From Cunninghamia lanceolata (lineage: Eukaryota; Streptophyta; Pinopsida; Cupressales; Cupressaceae), in assembly GCA_027924645.1 (NCBI GenBank), contig BSBN01001225.1, forward strand, positions 14,774,001 to 14,838,000: DNA of 64,000 nt, read 5' to 3'. This document shows positions 1 through 12,100 of this stretch, one piece after another. Both the position numbers and the translations under genes were made by a program. Numbering within the stretch: the stretch's first letter is position 1; every line of letters starts with the position of its first letter. Under the pieces are notes generated by a model. That model searched no databases. It saw only the letters and a list, made by a program, of their open reading frames with translations, and had not been told where the DNA came from.

Positions 1-3000
1 ACTACTCCCTAAGCTCCACTGAGTGCAGATGCCATCCACTTTCTCATTATTACTGATCCATGCTTCATAAGGTCCAACTTATTGACCTCTTCTTGGGAAG
101 TTGCATTCAATGGGACTACATTTGAATTTGATGTATCATCAAGGTTAATTAACCCTTTTATGTAGGTATGCAGCTGAGCAATGTGCTCTTTATGCTGCTT
201 ATTCTTCTCCTTCTCTTTCTTCACCCTTTGGGTTAAAGAATCTATTATGTCTTTCCCCTCTTGACCTTCTTGGTCTTCATTAGCAAATCCTAAATCTACT
301 GTGGTAATCTGGAATTCTTCCAGAGTGATCTTGCCTTTTTCTTTCTCAATGGTGGGGAGTGCTACCTGAGCGGTCCTTCTTCCTGTAGCAGGATCTCTTC
401 TTATGGCTGAGGTTAACCTAGCCTTCCTCTTTGGCTTCATGATGGTCTCTGAAAATAGCGTTGACACATCGAACTCTTGGATTTCAAAACCTGATTCCAT
501 ACCTATTTCTTTCTCAAGCCATGGAGGAACTTGGTCTTCGAATCCTTGTCATCCATCATCATCATCATGATCACCCTCTTCTCCAGTAACTACATCTGTT
601 TTCGATAGAGATGGTGACTTCCTTATTTCTTCCTCATGATGCTCTTCATGAGGGTGATCCTGGGGTACTTCCTCCTGTTGAGGAACTTCTTCTTGTGGTG
701 GAGGATCTTGTGATGCATCCACATGATGATCCTATACTTGGTCCTGTACTTCATCCTTTTTTGTTTCATCCCCTTTGGTAATTTCCTCATTATGAGGCAC
801 ATTTGCATTTGTGGATGTCATGGTATTTGTCTTAGGTGCATCTACCTGATCTTGCATCACATTATGCTCCACACCTGTAATATCTACCTCTTGAGTTTCT
901 AGGTTATCCTGACCTGATGTGTTCTTTTCACCAGAGGCTTCTTGAGTCTGGGGTACTTCATTTAATATGGCCTTGTCATTCTCACCCTTTTCTTGGACTT
1001 CAACTATTTTGGGCTCACTAGATATATCTTATTGTTGTTGGCCCATATCTGAAGTATGGCCTTCCATTTCTGCCAGCTTCACTTTCTCAATATTTTCCAT
1101 TTTATCAGGTGCACCTGCTTGATGTTTAGGACTTATATCCTCTCTGTATGTTAGATCGATCACTGCAGGGCTAGTTACCTGATCAACCAATTCATCAAGC
1201 CCTATTTGTTGTGCAATCCTTTCTGGGCTCCTTTCCTTTTCCTGTTCCACTTGCTTCAGTTCTTCTAACACAGCCACCTATACTGATGGAGTTCCTTGTG
1301 GAGTTATGCAGGTGTTAGTAGCAAGGGTTTCCATTTGTTGAGAGGTTACATCTTTTACTACTTCATCATCAGATAAGTCAACTATCTCTTCTAGTGAGAC
1401 AAGACCACTTTGAATTGGCCTAGAGGCTTCTTTCAGTTGTTCTTCATCTTGTTCAGTCTTGAATTGAACAATGGTGGGAAGTGGCACATTATGTTGCAAT
1501 TCTTTTCGAAATACTTCACCACCAACTCCCCTCAGTACTATGGGGTCATGCTTTATTTCACCTATCATGGATGTTCTCAGTTTCTTAGGTGTGGACATCA
1601 CCTGAGGTGCTTTTCTTTTTCTAATGAGGGGCATAGGGTCTTCCTCCTCAGGTTCTTCATCAAGAGGAACATCCTTTTCCATTTTCTTTTGTGATGCTTG
1701 ACCCTCCTCATATGTTTCAGTACCTTCCACAATTGGCCTTTGGATCCTTTTACTCTTCTATTTATCCATGGGAGGTGATGTCAATGAGGCTGTTGCCTAC
1801 CCTGATGTGGATGCATCCTCTGCTGATATAACTATTCTTTCAACTATTACCCCTTTAGGTTCATTATTAGTTTTCTTACCTCTGGGGGGTCTATTACTTT
1901 GTTCTTGAGGTGGTATTCTTTCTCCTTTAGATTTCCTCTTTTCAATCAGAAAGTCATCATATTCGTTGTCAGGAATCTCATGTCACTTCTTATTGTCAAC
2001 TGTAAGGGCTACACCCTTCTTCTTCAATGCATTTATTTGTTCATTTACCCAAGACTGGGTTAGCTGCAGCATCCTACCTGTAAATTGGTCTAATGAGATA
2101 TCTTCAGGCTGTGTAAGATCAAGCGCTGAGATTGTGTCATTATATATCTTCTTTTCTTCATATTCATCTGCTATTATTTTGCCATTATCCCTTTTTAATT
2201 GCACAGGCACTGGAATACAATCAAATGTTCTGATCTAGTTGAGAGTTAGCCTTTGATATTTTCTTCTTCTAGCCTCAGCCTCATCCTCACAATCTGTCCA
2301 AAAATCCTCCAAGTGCTTTTGATGGATGGGCTTCCCCATGATTTTCTGCATCCTCCCATATGGGTCATATGATCTTGCCAATGGGAATGGCTATAATTTC
2401 ATCATGTCCAGACCAGCTATGGCCTTCTTGATGTTTTCAGAATCTTGGCATATGTACCACCCCATTGTTACTGGAAACAATACTAGTGGAATCTTCTTAT
2501 TTGTTGTGTAAGCATCCAGTATTGTGGATATCTGTCTCATGAACTCCATCAAAACAACTACATCAGTGGGATATCTTGGGAGCATGAGGGGCTATCCTAC
2601 AAAGCCCTCTATTCTAATGTAAGAGAAGGTGGTATATTGTATAAACCAGGCACCATGCCTGTATATGACTTGTTGAGCTTCCATGCTCAGCATTTTAGTC
2701 CTATCTTCTTCCATTGTCCTTACTAGATGCATAGAAAATGCATCATTCACTAATTTGTAATCTTGAAGATAATTTTGTCTTTGTAGTTGGGGATAATGAT
2801 CCCATATGTGTGCATCATTTGTACTGCCACCGATCCTTCCTACTGTTGTAAGTGCATTGAATGTACCTTTGTAAGCACATGAGTATACCACATATGAATT
2901 CATATAAAATGAACACTCTAGGCCTCCTAGGTTCATGAGCTACTCATTTAGGGCATCACTTATCATTTTAGCCCATAATGGCCTATTCTCTGTATAAAGA

Positions 3001-3611
3001 CACATCAGGATAACCCCATACATCCAATCTTTGAAACTTCCAGCATCAGGCTAGCTTGTCACTCTGTTGAGTAGGGCTATCATATATTGGTATTCATCAT
3101 CAAAATCAAACTTATATAGGTGCACTGGTAATTTAGCGGAGGCAGTGTAAGGACTGTTCTTTGCCCTCCATTGATACATCCTCTGCCTAGCAGCTTTCTT
3201 GTCATTTTCATATTCAACTTGCAATTTCTTCAAATCCATGCTGACAACTTTCTTTCCCAATGGAAAATTAAAAGTGGTTGCAATCCCCTTGATGGACAAA
3301 TCTACATAAACCTGGCCATGTTTTTCTATTCTCCTCGTCTGTGGGTTGTAGTTTTTGGCACATTCAATAATCAACTCTGGAGCCTCCATAGAATAAGGAA
3401 ATCCAGCTGCAGTCCACATTCCCAACACAAAAATGGTGTCCAATAGGGTATTATTCTTGTCATCATGCATTCTAGATGACCATGCAACCAGATCTGTGTT
3501 TCCCTAGTGTGTATTCACAATGATGCCATATTTGAACTGTACACCCTTAGGTTCAACAAACATAGGTTTAAGAAATTCAGCTTCAGACTTGGCCAACCTC
3601 TTGTTTGCCAT
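1..3611 (-). pseudogene. Long coiled-coil ORF of the repeated element, copy A (partial, decayed)
   Basis: Coding region starts at ATG 3611 (MANKRL...), just after a 3' splice site, and continues past base 1. It is colinear with copy B (49071-53335): an N-terminal ~450-residue conserved region (AGFPYSMEAPEL, NDAHIWDHYPQL, LPRYPTD), a charged K/E/Q-rich middle, a basic block with IRRDP near 400-460, and the start of the C-terminal coiled coil. I do not recognise the family. It has no RT, protease or transposase motif that I can see. A gag-like or structural role is only an inference. Several in-frame stops occur, and most are TAG where copy B has CAG, for example near 3507, 3055 and 2236. Not functional as it stands. 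Confidence 0.7.
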
Positions 3612-3617
3612 GGTTTC

Positions 3618-3825
3618 CTGCAATAAACAGGACTAGCCTTACCATACAATACTTCACATACATGCATACAACATTATGTCTTCACGGCATGATGCACATT
3701 ATATTCATTAATCATCACTTCATCATAATATGCATAACATGTAAATTCAAACCAGTGGAAAAGCACACTACCTGGACATGCAGAAAATGACAGCAGGAGG
3801 GTTTTAATTACTTACTTGATAACGC
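3618..3825 (-). other. 5' UTR intron of copy A
   Basis: On the minus strand a donor GTAAGT (3825-3820) and an acceptor TTGCAG (ending 3618) flank about 208 nt directly before the ATG. Copy B has the same arrangement at 53342-53537 with consensus CAG|GTAAGT and TTGCAG. Copy C also has a TTGCTAG acceptor immediately before its ATG. Conservation of the acceptor in all three copies supports a real leader intron; splicing itself is inferred. Confidence 0.6.
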
Positions 3826-3839
3826 TTATCTCCTTGATT

Positions 3840-4660
3840 ATGCTGATGATTATATGAAAGAGATTCAGATACCAGAGATAATCACATGTCCTATTTTGCT
3901 ACAAGCCGTGCATGTCCGTAGGTAGGTCGTATGAGGATTTGAATGTCTGCACTATAAAAACTCATTTTATCGCAAGGTAAATGTAAAATGACGCTTGAAA
4001 TTCACTTTATCCTCATAATTAGGGAAAAAAATAGGGCAACACAAGGAAAATTTGATCATAACCATTGATCTTCTGTCATAAATCTACAGGCATCACTAGG
4101 TGTTTAGATCGTGTTTGCAATCGGCGGGAGTCCACCTATTGCATTTATGGCATTAAATGTTACACGGCAAGAGGAGCGGGGTGATCTTCGGAAGATCGGG
4201 TGATATTCAGAATATGACCCCCTATGTGTAATATGATCATCCGCATTTGGCGGGAAAACTTATGCGAAAACATCAGGTGATGTTTGAGAATATCAAGTGA
4301 TATTCAAACATCGGGTCATGTTTAAAATGTCGGGTGATGTTTGAGACATGACCCCTGAAACTAAAATGAGCTTTTCTCAGAATATCAGGATGACATCATC
4401 AGGATAATGACTTGATTCATCGTTGTAGCACTATGACGTCATCGTCATGTTATGTAGAAAGGGTCAACATTGGTTATATACCTCCGCGAGGTAAAAGGAA
4501 TATGATGTCATCATCAGGGTGATTTTCTTTGTTTATCAGAATTAGATGATGTCATTGGCATATTGGTTGCAGGGTGATATTTTGTGATAGGGTGATATTT
4601 GGAAGATAGGGTGATATTCAGAATATCAGGTGATGTTGAACATATGACCCCCGCAAAATA
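3840..4660 (-). repeat. Leader region with degenerate GGGTGATATTT-type repeats
   Basis: The non-coding leader of copy A contains many imperfect repeats of a 15-20-bp unit (plus-strand consensus close to atcgggtgatgttt.gaat), clustered at about 4140-4340 and 4560-4650. They recur at 6020-6100. Copy B carries the same motif at about 53905-54070 and 54310-54420. The repeats are conserved in kind but not in exact number, as expected for a cis-acting repeat array. No coding potential was seen here. Confidence 0.55.
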
Positions 4661-4674
4661 TATGAAGCTGACCT

Positions 4675-5967
4675 TGTTGGATCTAGGGCATACAACTGAG
4701 AGGGGGGGGGTGAATCAGTTGTATAGAACTTCTTCTATTTCAAACACTTAATTCTCTGTTGTTAGTTAGCAGCATATCAAATAATCATTCATGGAAGCAT
4801 AATACATAAACATAAGAGCAGATAAGCATCAACACATTGAACACCAAGATTTTGACGTGGAAAACCCGGTTAAGGGAAAAACCACGGGGTGATTAACCCA
4901 AGAATTATTCTCTGTTAGAAGAATAAAGAAAAATGAATGGCACATGCCAATAAGGGCTCACTGCCCGAGCACACTGCTCACAAAGAGGCCCACTGCCTAC
5001 AAGGAGACACACTGTCTACAAAGTGATGATAATCACAGTCTTGAACTGGAGAATGACATCTCTACCATGTCCGGATCAGTTCCAATTAAGCCCAACAATC
5101 TCTGCTCTGCCTTTCGCACCTTTCTTCGCTATATCATACTCATCTTCACACCACACTCTGAAATGAACTCACAAACCGTTATTTATACAAGACATTGACT
5201 TAGGAACAAACATCTAAGTCGGCAAACAACCATAGGAGTATCCGCAAGATGAATAACACATCCGGTCGGCCATCACAAGAACATTCGCCGGATGAACAAC
5301 TCATCTGGTCGGCTACACAGAGCAAGAACTTCATCCGGAAGAATAACTTCAATTCCGGGCTCTACCATCAATGCGGACCAACAACACAACCTAAACATGA
5401 TCCAAGAACCTTCACAAGCCTGTCTGAATGTCCGGATACATCCGCACTTCCTCTGCTTACTGGGATCTCTTGTCTTCCTCATCCGGAACTCCAAGAACAC
5501 AGTCTGTCGCCACTGTCATAATGCAAGAGGTACTTCCGGACCTCCAAATCATACACAAATCAGGATGATACATCACAAGAACATCCCAAACACTACTTCC
5601 AATCCGCAGATTAGGATAATACAATTCCGGACCTCACCGGACCTTTTTGTGATCCTCTGTCACCTCCGGATACTTGCCGGACCCGGTTCTATACCAGCAG
5701 CCACAACTTCTTCAGATCTTCATGCGAACCTCTGAAATCTTAACTGTAGCATCTCAAGACTCATATCTACTAACCCTTTAATCTGTATCCTCCGGTTCTC
5801 ATCCTATACAGTACATTTACCTTCTTCTCATCACTGTTCTTCACTGTTCCTGACTGAGACTAATTTTCTGAATATCCTCAGCACACAGCTCATCAAATCC
5901 TTCTTGTCAATGCAATATGAGTATGTTGACATCAATGACAACACTGGATAACCTCATACTTGCAACA
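4675..5967. mobile_element. Solo-LTR-like insertion (1,293 bp) in the leader of copy A
   Basis: Copy B lacks this segment. It starts TGTTGGATC, ends CTTGCAACA, and is flanked by a 5-bp duplication gacct (4670-4674 and 5968-5972). TG...CA ends and a 5-bp duplication are diagnostic of LTR-retrotransposon integration, and the absence of coding sequence fits a solo LTR or a small non-autonomous element. Internal marks are CAACTGAGAGGGG...TGAATCAGTTG near the start and a GTGGAAAACCC...GGGAAAAACCAC motif at about 4857-4887. The same marks occur, inverted, in the insertion at 10567-12073, so the two belong to one superfamily. Confidence 0.85.
5248..5800. repeat. CCGG-rich tract within the solo LTR
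   Basis: About a dozen CCGG sites, mostly as TCCGGA or CCGGAC, fall in ~550 bp (for example near 5250, 5287, 5331, 5430, 5480, 5537, 5626, 5667 and 5790). The surrounding DNA is otherwise poor in CpG. Some positions look like decayed versions (atctggtcgg beside atccggtcgg). It may be an iterated regulatory motif or simply a young, not yet deaminated LTR. Confidence 0.45.
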
Positions 5968-6409
5968 GACCTATGGGTAAATACCTCTATCACTTAAAAT
6001 TGACGTTCAGATCTCCAGATAAATGATTATCGGGTGATAAAATTGGATTGGGGTGATCTTTCTTAAGATGATTGATATTTGTAAATATGACCCCCCCAGA
6101 ATATCAGGTTTGACCAAGATTTTGACTCACCATAACTCTCATTCCCTAAGGAATATCAGGGTGATCCAAAAGGCAAACCTACATGAAATTTTGTACTCTT
6201 TCCAACCATGAGGTTATTTATATGAAATATGGAATTTGCCAAATTTACCTCATAATGATGACTTACCCCAGCTTCCTTATGTAGGATCACCTGCATGACT
6301 TACTTTTACTAGACCTCCAAAAAGCAGGAAAACACAAGCCAAGCCAAGCAAAAAGTTGGGTCCCTGTTTTGTCAAGTCAAAATGGGGCGTGTTGTGTAAC
6401 CACACAACA

Positions 6410-9123
6410 TCTACCTAATCATAGTCATAAGGAATGGCTGGACAATGGAGATTAAAATCAAGGATCACAGTCTGGATGAAGAACAAGGAAGAAGAAATGC
6501 CCGTAGAAATTTGCACAATGTTGCTGTTTCCCCCTAATCTTTCTTGTACCATCGATTCCTAAGGAGATAATTCCAAGTCTTTCAAATTTTGTAGGGATAG
6601 ATCGAGAGCCATGAGAACAAGGAAGAAAATCCTAAAGAATAGGGGAGCAGACAAAACACATAAGAGCAGGGGAAAGCCATACTGTCAAAGTGTTTTAAAC
6701 AATATGAATGGTAACATCAGCACTTACGTTTTTATAGAAATTATGGGATGTAAGCATACATCCACCCATCTATGGTGTATTAATTTTCAGTCTCTTTGGT
6801 ACATTTCTTCCATAAATGGAAATCTATCAAAGATTGCCATAATTGAACAGAAAGATAAGACTTCATAATTCTGCATAACTTGAAAACATCACTTCTTGTA
6901 TTGAATTTTGCCAAATCAGGTGTCTTGGTTTTCCCACTTGAGAACTGTCATCACATCAAATTTCATCACACAATAGATGAAATGCCATTCCTGGTAAAGG
7001 CATAGATTTCCAAGGGTCAATCTTGGATAAGCCAAATCATTCTATTACTAAATTCTTTAGAAATGACGGTGATGAAGACCCTGCACATGCCTGAACAGTT
7101 AATGCTTTGCTATGCAACTTAGCAAGGTTCAGTGCCAACGAATGCTTCTAACATGATTTTGAATTTAGGCCATTGATCTTGATCCTAGCTAGTACACTTT
7201 GATGGTGCTGATTTGACCCTTTTCTAGGTCGGGCCTTACTGCTTGCTTGACTCAATAGTAACATGCCACCTGGACATTCTTTTCCAACCGTGATCCCAAG
7301 GAAAAATTCCCTTCGCAGTGCAGTTAAGATGTCACCCGCCATTCCACATATGAAGATGTGGTCAAACATGATCTCAGTTGAATGGTAGATAACCATTGGA
7401 TCACTGTACTTTGAGAAAAGCATCTCTTGAAATGGTCACATTTGATGCCACATCTGAGACATTTATTTAATATAAGAGTCCCATCACTTTTAAGAAAGCC
7501 ACGTATCTCAATTCTGTGATTCCGCGGTCACTCAAAAAACCTTTTGATGGAGTATAGCATAATGTCAAAATTGAGACAAAATTGATATATAGCACCTGGG
7601 ACCCACCTTCTTTCCATCTGGGACTGTCTGCAGCCAATTGTCACCCTTTTCACATTTCTACCAAGGCCAGTTTCCTTTGTAATTCATCATGGGCAGAATG
7701 GCGGAAATGAATTTGCATATGCCACCTGCACAAAACTAGTTAGTAGGATTGGTCTCTGATGTGTATACAATCTTTTTCCATCTAAACAAAGGGTGACCAA
7801 TCTGGAAAATTTTCTCTTTAATATTAGGTTTCTCTTCGGTGCAGGGTATAAATGGTATTTGTTTGGTGAGGGGCCGGTAAACAACATTGAGGGATGACAT
7901 GAAAAGGGAACTTAAATAGGATGGTGATGGGAACATGTAGTCACCGAAGAATTATATCGAGTGTAGCTATTGACTTCATTCTATAAGGGTTTAGGGTTTT
8001 TGGCAGAGTTGGGTTACTCAGAACATTTTTTTAGCAGAAGAACCTTAGTTATGGAAATTTTGTAACCAGGTGACACAAAGCAAAGAACAAAACTATCAGA
8101 AACATGGAAAATTTTTCATGGTTCCATCAGTGATCACAGATGTGAAACTTATGATTAAATGGTAAAATAAAGTGCATTTATGCATAACAAAAAGGTGGAA
8201 AAGTCAACATCATGTTCTTGGGTTAGAAAGTGCATGTATGCGATATACAAAAGGTAATACAAATGAAATATATACAAGGTCGGATCTGAAGGTAATTCCA
8301 ATTTATTTCATAAACCCAATGGAGTCCACATTTGTATGTTTGGAAATTGTATAAGATATACATGAACATATACAAAGAAAATATGCAAAACAAGCGGTAA
8401 AGAAATTGCATAAATGTATAAAGGTAACTTGTGCATGCTTTAAGATACAAAAGTGAATTTAACGTTGAAAAGGGTCATTGAGTCAAAATGTTTGAAATGA
8501 CGTCATCACCTCTTTTCTGTATATTAGTAAAAGTGTCTATATAAGAGATACAAACAAAATGGTGCAAAGAGACAACATATACAAAATTCAAAATATGCAT
8601 TGAATGGAAAGATAGAGTAAAAATCAAATTGAATATATTATTTATAGCATTTAATGCATATCTACCACATGAAATGCCTAATTTCAAAGGTGTCAAAAGG
8701 AATTTCAATTGCTTTTATTTCACAATTGCATTTAGAGTTCAGTTGCAGAACACTCTACAGAGCTAAAGCTAACAAAGGTGAATTGAGATTCTAAGGCGGT
8801 TACAGAGAGCTCTAACAGTAGAGTTTATTGTCAATAGTGTAAAGGTCAACGGTTATGAATATAGGTATGTATCTGAAATTCTCACTTGTGCTTAATGGAA
8901 TGTAATTATGGTAAATTTTGCAGTAATTATAGTAAAATGATGAAAATGGGTTAAAGTTAGTTAAGTACTGTGATGAATTGTAAAACTTAAACACAGTAGG
9001 GTAGTCATACAAAATTCAAAAAGTGAAAAGAAAACACTTAGGGTAAAACATCAATGGTAAAAATATATGGTAAACCCTAGGAAACATGAATGTGGTAGTA
9101 AAATGAATATGTTTCTTGCTAGG
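6410..9123. other. Mostly unassigned DNA between copies A and C
   Basis: AT-rich sequence with no recognisable gene. On the minus strand, open stretches at 7148-7423 and 7687-7936 could be fragments of an old coding region, but I recognise no domain and stops separate them. The part next to copy C (about 7980-9123) is probably its leader, because a splice acceptor (TTGCTAG, ending 9122) precedes the ATG at 9124. The left boundary of copy C could not be located. Confidence 0.35.
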
Positions 9124-12100
9124 ATGCCGCCCAAAGAAAAGAAAACCAAGAAGAAAGTTGGGAAAGGAAAAAAGAAAGACACGAGGAAAGAGATGGTTAA
9201 GGAAGAATTTTTGTGAAAGGGTTTTAATTCACAAATCTATTCTATTGGAGGAAGGGTAGTTGATATAGAAATCATAGATTTTGACTATGTCGCATTGTTG
9301 CATACGATTAGAGTGCCTAGAGCATCTCTGGCTCTAAAGAATCTAATGGATGTGGGATTGTTCAATGCTGTTGGATTTCCACCTGCAATGGAGGCTAGGG
9401 ATTTAGTTATCAAGTGCATCTAGAAATATGACATGAACTCAAGGAAAGTGAAACATAATGGTGTTGTCTATGTTGATTTGTCAGTGGAAGGAATAGCTGA
9501 AACCTTCGGTTTGAAAATTACTGATAAAATGAAGGAAAGAGATGTGGAGAAGTATATAGCTGATTTTAAAGGAAATGAAGCATCTTTTAAAAGTACAATA
9601 TTTTATGGGTGGTATTCTCAAGATAGGAAACCAAAAACACTGCTAGGGTCCCAAAACATTTATACAGGATTGATTTCAAGGACATCTATATAATGATCAC
9701 ATTATTGAGCAAACTAATAGGCCTGATAGATGCTAGTTAGTTTGAGCCATGGATGTTTTCTGTAATTTAGTTTATCAAAGAAGAAACAACGGCAGTTCAT
9801 TCGACTCAGGCTATTAGTAATGTCATTTTTCCACAAATTATGAGGTGGAATAAGTAGAGGATGTTCTTTATGTCATCATATATAGTATACTCATGTGCAA
9901 CAAAGATGTAATTGACAGGAATGCCAAGGATTGGCACATTAGGAAATGGACTGGGACAACTGTTAGTATATGATCATTACCTAGACTTTTAGGAGAAGAA
10001 CATGATGTAGGATTACATAAGAGTTAATAATGTATTCTATATGTACCTGGTGAGAACACTGACATGGAAAAAGATAAAAGGTTATCAGAGGAAGCATGGA
10101 ATGCAATCAATTTGCATAGTGCATGGTATATACAATTTCCTACATTTACCTACAATAGAACAAAAGGATTTATGGGTCAACCTTTCAAATTTCCAAGGTA
10201 CCCAATAGACAAAATGGTGTTGTTAGAATTCACCAGACAAATACTAAATATTTATGGTATGTACAAGGCTAAGTTCAATAGAGGTAATATCAAGTTTCCT
10301 TTTGGTATTGGTAGATACCAATGTTTTAGTGAGGATGCTACTAAGGTATCAAAGGCAGAGTTACCATATTATGGTTTTCAAACTTTTGATTTGGCTAGAC
10401 CATTTGATCCATTCAAGAGAATACAAAATTTTGTGGACAAGAAGTTTAGACATCAGCCACACCTTGAAGATTCTTGGGCTGATTGTGACAATGAAGCAGA
10501 GGTCAGAAAAAGGGCCCACCAAAGGTTGACCCCTGATTAGATAAAGATATTGGGAGTACTTGAGGTTGTTGCAAGTATGTGCCTAATCAATGTTTTCATT
10601 GATGTCAACATATCTGTGTTGTCATTGGTGTCAACCGTGCTCTTATTTTGTTGCTTGCTTGTAATGAGTGAGATGCTTTGTATTTAGTTATGTAAGTGAT
10701 CCTGATGATTGAGGATATTGAGAAAATTAGCTCCTTTGGTGGAAATAGTGTGTTACAGTGGAAATAGTGTATTGTATTTAGTAAAATAGTCCAGAAGTTT
10801 GCTCCACATTTCCTAAAGATTGAATATCTTTGCTTGCAGTTCAGAAGTTATTTAGAGTCATGTCTAAAGTTATTATGTTGCAAGTTTGAGCTCCCGCATG
10901 AAGATTTGGGTGAGTTGTTTTTACTAGAGTGAAACTTGCTTTTTCTGTGTATTCAGTTGTGATAGAGGGAAAGTATTCTACTCTGCATTTCTCCGCATTG
11001 ATGTTCTATAGTCTGCTATTCTAGAATTAAGTTTATAATGATGATAAGTGCCTTCAACTCTAATTGTTCATGGTTGGTGGTCCGCAAGCAATTTTTCCTT
11101 AATGACAGTTGATGATAGTTAATCTTATGTGCTCCGGATTGAAGAATCTCATGGATAAAGTAGTTAGTGGTTGTACAGATGTTCCTAGTGATTGCATGTG
11201 CTTGTGGATGTCTCTTGATTGTGTTCCTACCTTCGGATTGGTCCATGGAGAGAAATCTAGACCATGATTGAAGACTGCTCCTAAAAGACTTAGTGTGAAC
11301 ACCAGTCTTGGTTGACTTGGTTGTTTTCACTAATTGTAGAGATGCATTGAAGATTGTAGAAGCATGTTGTGGCATGAAGGATTGCATTTGAGTCTCAGCT
11401 AAGGTGCAATGTGATCTGCATACATCTTTACATCTTTTCCTTAACAAATTTTTGTATTAGGTCTAGACCTATTTTATCTATGTTTATAATGCTAACCTTA
11501 GAGATTATTCCAATGGTTGATGAATGTAATCTTGAACTTGATGTACATTCTAAAGTTGATGAATTATATAAAGGCAAAAAATGAAATCGGGAAAATGTGA
11601 TCCTTAGGGCAAAAAATGAGAAGATAAGTGCAAAGTGTAAAGGCAGAGCAAAGCAAAGGAAATGTATTGTGATTAAATGGAACTAAACCCTAGCTTGGAG
11701 TAGATGCTATTATCTTAGTTCAAAAATCCTTGGCAGTGAGCCACCCCCTTAGCAACGAGCCAACCCTTGGCAGTGAGCCAATCTTTGCAGTGAGCATCTT
11801 GGGTAGTGAGCCTCTATTTTTTAGTATTGATATAACTTATATATTTCTATGTGCTAACACCCACTGTGGTTTTTCCCTTTTAGGGTTTTCCATGTAAAAA
11901 TATGGTGTCTACTGTGTTGAATGTGTGATTGTGATTAAGTCTATGGTTTCATGCTTTAATGGTTAAATCTGATTATCAATAATTAAGTAGTTGATGGTTT
12001 AATATTCATATGAAGTTTAAGTTTTTGTGACAACTAATTCACCTCCCTCTCAGTTGTCCTGTGTGTTTCAATAGAGGTACCCCAAGAGATTAAAAAGGAT

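Larger units (their letters stand above)
1..6409 (-). mobile_element. Large-ORF TG...CA element, copy A (3' part outside window)
   Basis: This is a minus-strand copy of the repeated element described in full at 48055-54867 (copy B). It matches copy B from its 5' end, through a long non-coding leader, into the coding region that runs off the left edge of the window. The 5' end is a 20-bp near-palindrome, TGTTGTGTAACCACACAACA (6390-6409), which is identical in copy B at 54848-54867. Sequence similarity to copy B stops exactly there, so this is an element boundary. The flanking 5 bp on the right is tctac; its partner would lie outside the window. The leader is interrupted by a separate insertion at 4675-5967. 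Confidence 0.75.

Noticed and set aside
7148..7936. Cellular gene on the minus strand
   Set aside because: Open stretches are separated by stops and carry no recognisable motif; kept only as a note.
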